The notes under the pieces: model-generated
What the model was told of the DNA's origin: nothing
The model's database searches: none
Seen by the model: the letters and a program-made list of their open reading frames with translations, nothing else
Translations under genes and position numbers: made by a program
In this document: in pieces, positions 60,340 through 64,000 of the stretch
How the letters are laid out: every line of letters starts with the position of its first letter
Numbering within the stretch: the stretch's first letter is position 1
DNA from: UBA6663 sp044226485
GTDB lineage: Bacteria > Chloroflexota > Anaerolineae > Anaerolineales > UBA6663
Assembly: GCA_044226485.1 (NCBI GenBank)
Contig: JBGAGY010000010.1
Location: forward strand, 1 to 64,000
DNA: 64,000 nt
Reading direction: 5' to 3'

Positions 60340-61542
60340 ATGAAAATCACGGACCTCAAGTGCACGGTGATCGGTGGCACGCCCATTCTGCGGATCACGA
60401 CCGATGAAGGACTCCATGGCCTTGGGCCGATCGAGTCGTACAAACCGTATCTGAAGCCACACGTTCTCTTTTATCGCGATATTCTCCTTGGGGAAGATCC
60501 CGTGAACGTCGAGCGCGTCATGCTCAAGATCCGGCGTCTGGGCAGCTTCAAGCCCTGGGGCGCGGCCGTCAGCGCGATCGAAATCGCCTTGTGGGACATC
60601 GCCGGCAAGGCGGCCGGGCTGCCGATCTACAGGTTGCTCGGCGGAAAAGTGCGCGACAGGGTGCGCGTCTACAACGGCGCCGTGCGCTTCCAGCTGGCCG
60701 ACCAATCGCCTGAGTCCTATGCCGAGAACATGCGGCAGATGATGGCGTCGCCCGAAGGCTTCTCGATCGTCAAACAAGGCATCGCCTTCCATAGCCACAT
60801 GGCCGATCGTGTGCCCGGCTTCTTCTACGGCGACGCCAGGCCGATCCGCTGGCACGCCAATCGCGGCCTGCTGACGGAGCGAGGCCTCAAGCACGTGGTC
60901 GACTGCGTGGCGGCAATGAAGGCCGTGATGGGCGATACCGTCGGCCTGGCGCTTGACTGCGGCCCGGGCTGGACCCTGCCCGATGCGATTCGCCTGGCCG
61001 AGGCCGTGGCGCCCTACAACGTCATGTGGCTCGAGGATCTGCTTACAGGCGATTACACACCCTACGTCAACCCGCAGCTCTATCGCGACCTGACGACCCG
61101 CTCGACCACGCCTATTCACACCGGCGAACAGATCTACCTTCGCCACAACTTTAAGGACCTGATCGAGATGCAAGCTGTCAACATCATCGGCCCTGATCCG
61201 TGCGACGTCGGTGGCCTTGCCGAACTCAAGTGGGTGGCTGAGTACGCGGACCTGCATGGCATCCTCATCGCGCCTCACGGCACCGGCAACGGCCTGATCG
61301 GCCTGGCCGCGCTGGTGCAGGTGTGCGCGACCCTCCCAGAGAACTACATCGCGTTCGAGTACCCGACCGGCTTCACCGACTGGTGGTCGAACATCGTCGT
61401 GGGGCTTCCGAACCCCATCGTCAAGGACAGCTACATCGAGGTCTGGGATCGACCGGGGTTGGGCGTCGACATCGACCCCGAGGCCGCGCGGCCGTACCTG
61501 CCGGTCGGCGATGAAGACTTCTTCACCGGGGGAGGGGGCTAG
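60340..61542 (+). CDS. Mandelate racemase/galactonate dehydratase-type enolase-superfamily enzyme
   Basis: 400 residues. N-terminal capping domain about 1-115, TIM barrel about 125-370. Metal-ligand candidates are in LALDCGPGW (Asp), MWLEDLL (Glu) and HTGEQIY (Glu). The basic residue is His in IAPHGTGNG, typical of sugar-acid dehydratases. The second Lys-x-Lys pattern of racemases is not evident. It likely dehydrates an aldonic or uronic acid; the exact substrate is unknown. ATG 60340 follows CAGGAG. Confidence 0.9.
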   Translation: MKITDLKCTVIGGTPILRITTDEGLHGLGPIESYKPYLKPHVLFYRDILLGEDPVNVERVMLKIRRLGSFKPWGAAVSAIEIALWDIAGKAAGLPIYRLLGGKVRDRVRVYNGAVRFQLADQSPESYAENMRQMMASPEGFSIVKQGIAFHSHMADRVPGFFYGDARPIRWHANRGLLTERGLKHVVDCVAAMKAVMGDTVGLALDCGPGWTLPDAIRLAEAVAPYNVMWLEDLLTGDYTPYVNPQLYRDLTTRSTTPIHTGEQIYLRHNFKDLIEMQAVNIIGPDPCDVGGLAELKWVAEYADLHGILIAPHGTGNGLIGLAALVQVCATLPENYIAFEYPTGFTDWWSNIVVGLPNPIVKDSYIEVWDRPGLGVDIDPEAARPYLPVGDEDFFTGGGG

Positions 61543-61543
61543 T

Positions 61544-62827
61544 ATGCATGATTACACCCTCATCTCCACAGTGGCCGTCGGGTTGGGTCTCGCGTTCATC
61601 TTCGGCTTCGTCGCAACGCGATTGAGGCTTCCCCCGCTTGTCGGGTATCTGTTGGCCGGCGTGGCGGTCGGGCCTTTCACGCCCGGCTTCGTCGCCGACA
61701 CACACCTCGCTCCACAACTGGCCGAGATCGGCGTCATCCTGCTGATGTTCGGCGTCGGCATGCACTTTTCGGTGCGTGATCTGCTTGCGGTTCGCGGCGT
61801 CGCGGTGCCCGGCGCTCTCATTCAGATCACGGCGGCCACTGTGCTGGGTATTCTGCTGACGAGTTTCTGGGGCTGGTCGTTCGGGGCCGGCCTGGTCTTC
61901 GGCCTGGCGCTGTCGGTGGCCAGCACGGTCGTGCTCCTGCGCGCGCTCGAGGCGCGCAACTCCGTCGATTCGACTGAGGGACGCATCACAGTCGGATGGC
62001 TGATCGTCGAGGACCTTGTGATGGTGGTGGCGCTTGTGCTGCTGCCCGCGCTGGCGCCGGCCCTCGGCTCGGGCGGCGCGACCCTTTCGACGATCGAGAT
62101 CCTGACCGCGTTGGGCCTGACGCTCGGCAAGGTCGCGCTGTTCGTGGCCTTGATGCTGGTCGTGGGCGCCCGGGTTTTTCCGTGGCTGTTAAAGCGCGTT
62201 GAGGCCACAGGGTCGCGCGAGCTCTTCACCCTGGCGGTCGTCGCGTTGGCGTTGGGCGTGGCGTTCGGTTCGGCCGAGCTGTTCGGCGTGTCGTTCGCGT
62301 TGGGCGCGTTCTTCGCCGGGGTCGTGATCAACGAGTCGGACCTGAGCCATCGCGCGGCCACTGAGGCGCAGCCGCTTCAAGATGCGTTCGCTGCGTTGTT
62401 CTTCGTGGCCGTCGGCATGCTCTTCGATCCCGAGATCCTCATCCGCGAACCGCTGGCCGTGCTCGGCGTCCTGGCCATCATTCTGATCGGCAAATCGGTG
62501 GCGGCATTCGGCCTGGTTCGACTGCTTGGCCGGCCGACCGGCACGGCGTTGATGATCTCGGCCGCGCTGGCTCAGATCGGCGAGTTCTCGTTCATCCTGG
62601 CGGAGTTGGGAGTGGGCCTTGGGTTGCTGCCCGCAGAGGGCCAAAACCTGATCCTGGCGGGCGCCCTGATCTCGATCACGCTGAATCCGCTGGTGTTTTG
62701 GTTGATCGATCGTGTCGGAGGGCGTGAGCCGGCCGGAGCGCCGGCTTCTTCACGGCAGTCGTCAGTGGCTGGATACCAGGATGACGCCCCCCACGGCCAG
62801 CCCGAGGCCGACCATCTGGCGGAGTGA
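61544..62827 (+). CDS. Kef-type cation/proton antiporter without RCK domain
   Basis: 427 residues, about 12 membrane helices of the CPA2 family. RLRLPPLVGYLLAGVAVGPF, the LLMFGVGMHFSVRDL segment and LSVASTVVLLRALE are the family pattern. YbaL and KefB/C normally continue with a TrkA-N (RCK) domain; here the protein ends soon after the last helix in a Pro/Ser-rich tail of about 30 residues. That tail overlaps the opposing transporter gene by 66 bases. The ATG at 61544 follows GGGGGAGGG. Confidence 0.88.
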   Translation: MHDYTLISTVAVGLGLAFIFGFVATRLRLPPLVGYLLAGVAVGPFTPGFVADTHLAPQLAEIGVILLMFGVGMHFSVRDLLAVRGVAVPGALIQITAATVLGILLTSFWGWSFGAGLVFGLALSVASTVVLLRALEARNSVDSTEGRITVGWLIVEDLVMVVALVLLPALAPALGSGGATLSTIEILTALGLTLGKVALFVALMLVVGARVFPWLLKRVEATGSRELFTLAVVALALGVAFGSAELFGVSFALGAFFAGVVINESDLSHRAATEAQPLQDAFAALFFVAVGMLFDPEILIREPLAVLGVLAIILIGKSVAAFGLVRLLGRPTGTALMISAALAQIGEFSFILAELGVGLGLLPAEGQNLILAGALISITLNPLVFWLIDRVGGREPAGAPASSRQSSVAGYQDDAPHGQPEADHLAE

Positions 62828-63106
62828 AAGCGTTTCGCGGAACAGCAGCAGGCCGGCGCCCACCACGATGCAGGCGTAAAGCGCGATCTGCAGAGCACCG
62901 ATCAGGCTGAGTTTCCAGCCGGCCAGGAACGCGAACGTGAACACAGCGATCTGGAAGAGGTAGAGCAGGATGGCGGCGATCATCCAGGGGCTGCGCAGCG
63001 CTGCGTGAAGGTCGCCGCCGGCCGCCGCTCGTTTGAGGAACACATCGGCCACCGCCACAGCGGCCATAGCCAGGCCAAGCAGCGTCAGGTGTGCGATCTG
63101 TAGCAT
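62762..63106 (-). CDS. Small DMT/SMR-like transporter
   Basis: 114 residues, four helices (about 5-22, 38-58, 65-85, 92-112). The layout and the G-rich last helix (GLGLAVGGVILVSS) match small multidrug-resistance or EamA half-size proteins. ATG 63106 follows GGAG; a start 15 codons upstream is possible. Its end overlaps the Kef-like gene on the opposite strand. Confidence 0.78.
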   Translation of the reverse strand: MLQIAHLTLLGLAMAAVAVADVFLKRAAAGGDLHAALRSPWMIAAILLYLFQIAVFTFAFLAGWKLSLIGALQIALYACIVVGAGLLLFRETLSLRQMVGLGLAVGGVILVSSH

Positions 63107-63322
63107 CGACGCTCTCCAACGGGCGGATTTCCAGACCGATTCGATCGTCATATTGGAAGAACGCACCGTAGGATCGGTTTCGGGCACAGCCTGAGGCGGG
63201 TCCGGCCGATACGCGTACAACTCTCCTGGCCCGCAGCGCGTGTGGCGTGGTCCCGGTGTGGCGATCCTTCTACACGCCGCAGAGATACCTCCTCGCACCC
63301 AGAACCTGCGTAAACTCGCGGG

Positions 63323-63862
63323 ATGAACTCGCGCTACCGGCTGAACGCCCGAACGTTCAAAGACGAGACCTCGCTCTATCCGCTCCTGACGTTTGTCAGT
63401 GTCGGCTTCTTCGTGGCCGGCTATGTCAGCTGGATGACCCTGGCGGGGTCGCCCAATCCCACTGCGCCACACCTGCTCATCACCTACGCGATCCTGGGTG
63501 GCATGGTCCTGTACGGAGTGCTCGTCGGCGGGTACATCGCCGTTTCGGTCATCCAACTGCGGCGCTATGTGTTTGTCAGCCCGCAGGGCATCCAGCACTT
63601 TCGTTGGCCGTTCAACACCTTGGCCTGCGGCTGGCGCGACCTTGTCAGCCTCGAGCGCGACGTGGTGAACGGCAAATCGGTCGATCGCCTGATCTTGCCG
63701 GATCGCGTGAGCAAGCTTGCCGCTGACGGATCGCACGGGCCGTTCATTCGGCTATCGGATTTCGAGGGCTGGCCTGGCGGAGCGCTCGAGCGCGAGATCC
63801 GCCTGTACGCGCCGCATTTGTTCGATGCGAGCCCGGACGAAGCCGCGTCGACGAAGCCGTGA
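63323..63862 (+). CDS. Two-helix membrane protein with PH-like domain
   Basis: 179 residues. Two membrane helices (about 20-42 and 52-76) are followed by a small beta-rich domain (RRYVFVSPQGIQHFRWPF, ACGWRDLVSLERDVV) like those of bacterial PH-type (DUF304) proteins. Function unknown. Confidence 0.7.
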   Translation: MNSRYRLNARTFKDETSLYPLLTFVSVGFFVAGYVSWMTLAGSPNPTAPHLLITYAILGGMVLYGVLVGGYIAVSVIQLRRYVFVSPQGIQHFRWPFNTLACGWRDLVSLERDVVNGKSVDRLILPDRVSKLAADGSHGPFIRLSDFEGWPGGALEREIRLYAPHLFDASPDEAASTKP

Positions 63863-63877
63863 GCGGATACCTTGCCC

Positions 63878-64000
63878 TCAATGGGGGCGATACGGTTGCT
63901 CGATCACAGTTTGACCGTCGATCAGACGGCCGACACCCGGCGACGCGATCATGTCGTGCGGAAAACCGTAGGCGATTTGGCTGACGGCATCGAGCCGAGC
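63878..64000 (-). CDS. C-terminal end of a gene cut by the window edge
   Basis: The last 40 codons of a minus-strand gene: it ends DGQTVIEQPYRPH and contains AYGFPHDMIASPGVGRLI. The frame is open to the window edge. I cannot name the family from this piece. Confidence 0.65.
   Translation of the reverse strand, partial: ARLDAVSQIAYGFPHDMIASPGVGRLIDGQTVIEQPYRPH

Overview
The window is about 64 kb of GC-rich bacterial chromosome, densely packed with genes on both strands. It looks like a member of the Chloroflexota, probably Anaerolineae-like. The clues are exported proteins built from Thr-Pro linkers with NBR1-Ig, PA14 and LysM/SH3 modules, lipoproteins with VEVTR-type N-termini, a very large PAS/GAF sensor kinase, and an ECF42-type sigma factor. 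I see no rRNA, tRNA, CRISPR array, transposase or phage gene. The left edge is a near-perfect fold-back (1-124 against 141-264), which suggests the sequence starts at a contig end.

Layout. 1-2.2 kb: the tail of a bacterial microcompartment operon (PduS-like flavo-iron-sulfur protein and PduT-like shell protein). 2.2-5.6 kb: a MocR regulator, an AhpD-like protein and a PEP-mutase/isocitrate-lyase-family enzyme, separated by strong palindromes. 5.6-8.3 kb: an operon of two YCII/DGPF proteins, DoxX and an ECF42 sigma factor with its own predicted promoter. 8.4-13.5 kb: a run of exported proteins and lipoproteins. 13.6-19.9 kb: a response regulator, a sugar-type binding lipoprotein and a 1420-residue histidine kinase in one operon. 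20-24.9 kb: a receiver-only protein coupled to a membrane protein, small membrane proteins, a large lipoprotein and small soluble proteins. 25-29.3 kb: an oligo-1,6-glucosidase facing a secreted beta-helix protein. 29.5-31.1 kb: an HD-GYP-type gene remnant, a degenerate Lgt homologue and a TlpA thioredoxin. 31.2-36.7 kb: small enzymes of many families and an uncharacterised coupled pair. 36.8-42.3 kb: PRPP synthetase, a variant phosphoglycosyl transferase, two exported or hypothetical proteins, and a TetR/HsmA/MFS efflux set with a good promoter-operator. 42.6-48.6 kb: dienelactone hydrolase, DUF6295, a tungsten/molybdenum aldehyde oxidoreductase with a divergent MoaD-like partner, and a ChbG deacetylase. 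48.7-57.1 kb: a heparinase-like secreted enzyme, then a TetR-controlled MacAB-like export operon. 57.3-64 kb: GNAT, GyrI/WYL regulators, an enolase-superfamily dehydratase, a Kef-like antiporter, a small DMT/SMR transporter and two partial or hypothetical genes.

How it fits together. The region is a mix of housekeeping and environmental-response genes. Carbohydrate use is represented by the binding protein/two-component set, the GH13 enzyme, the beta-helix protein, the heparinase-like enzyme, ChbG and the enolase-superfamily enzyme. Efflux and stress are represented by the MFS, ABC, SMR and Kef transporters, AhpD and ECF42. The most distinctive DNA-level feature is a set of long, near-perfect intergenic hairpins. 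Their stems are built from short repeated words such as GACGAAG, GACCGCA, GACGAGA and CGCGGAT, and several lie inside operons rather than at their ends.
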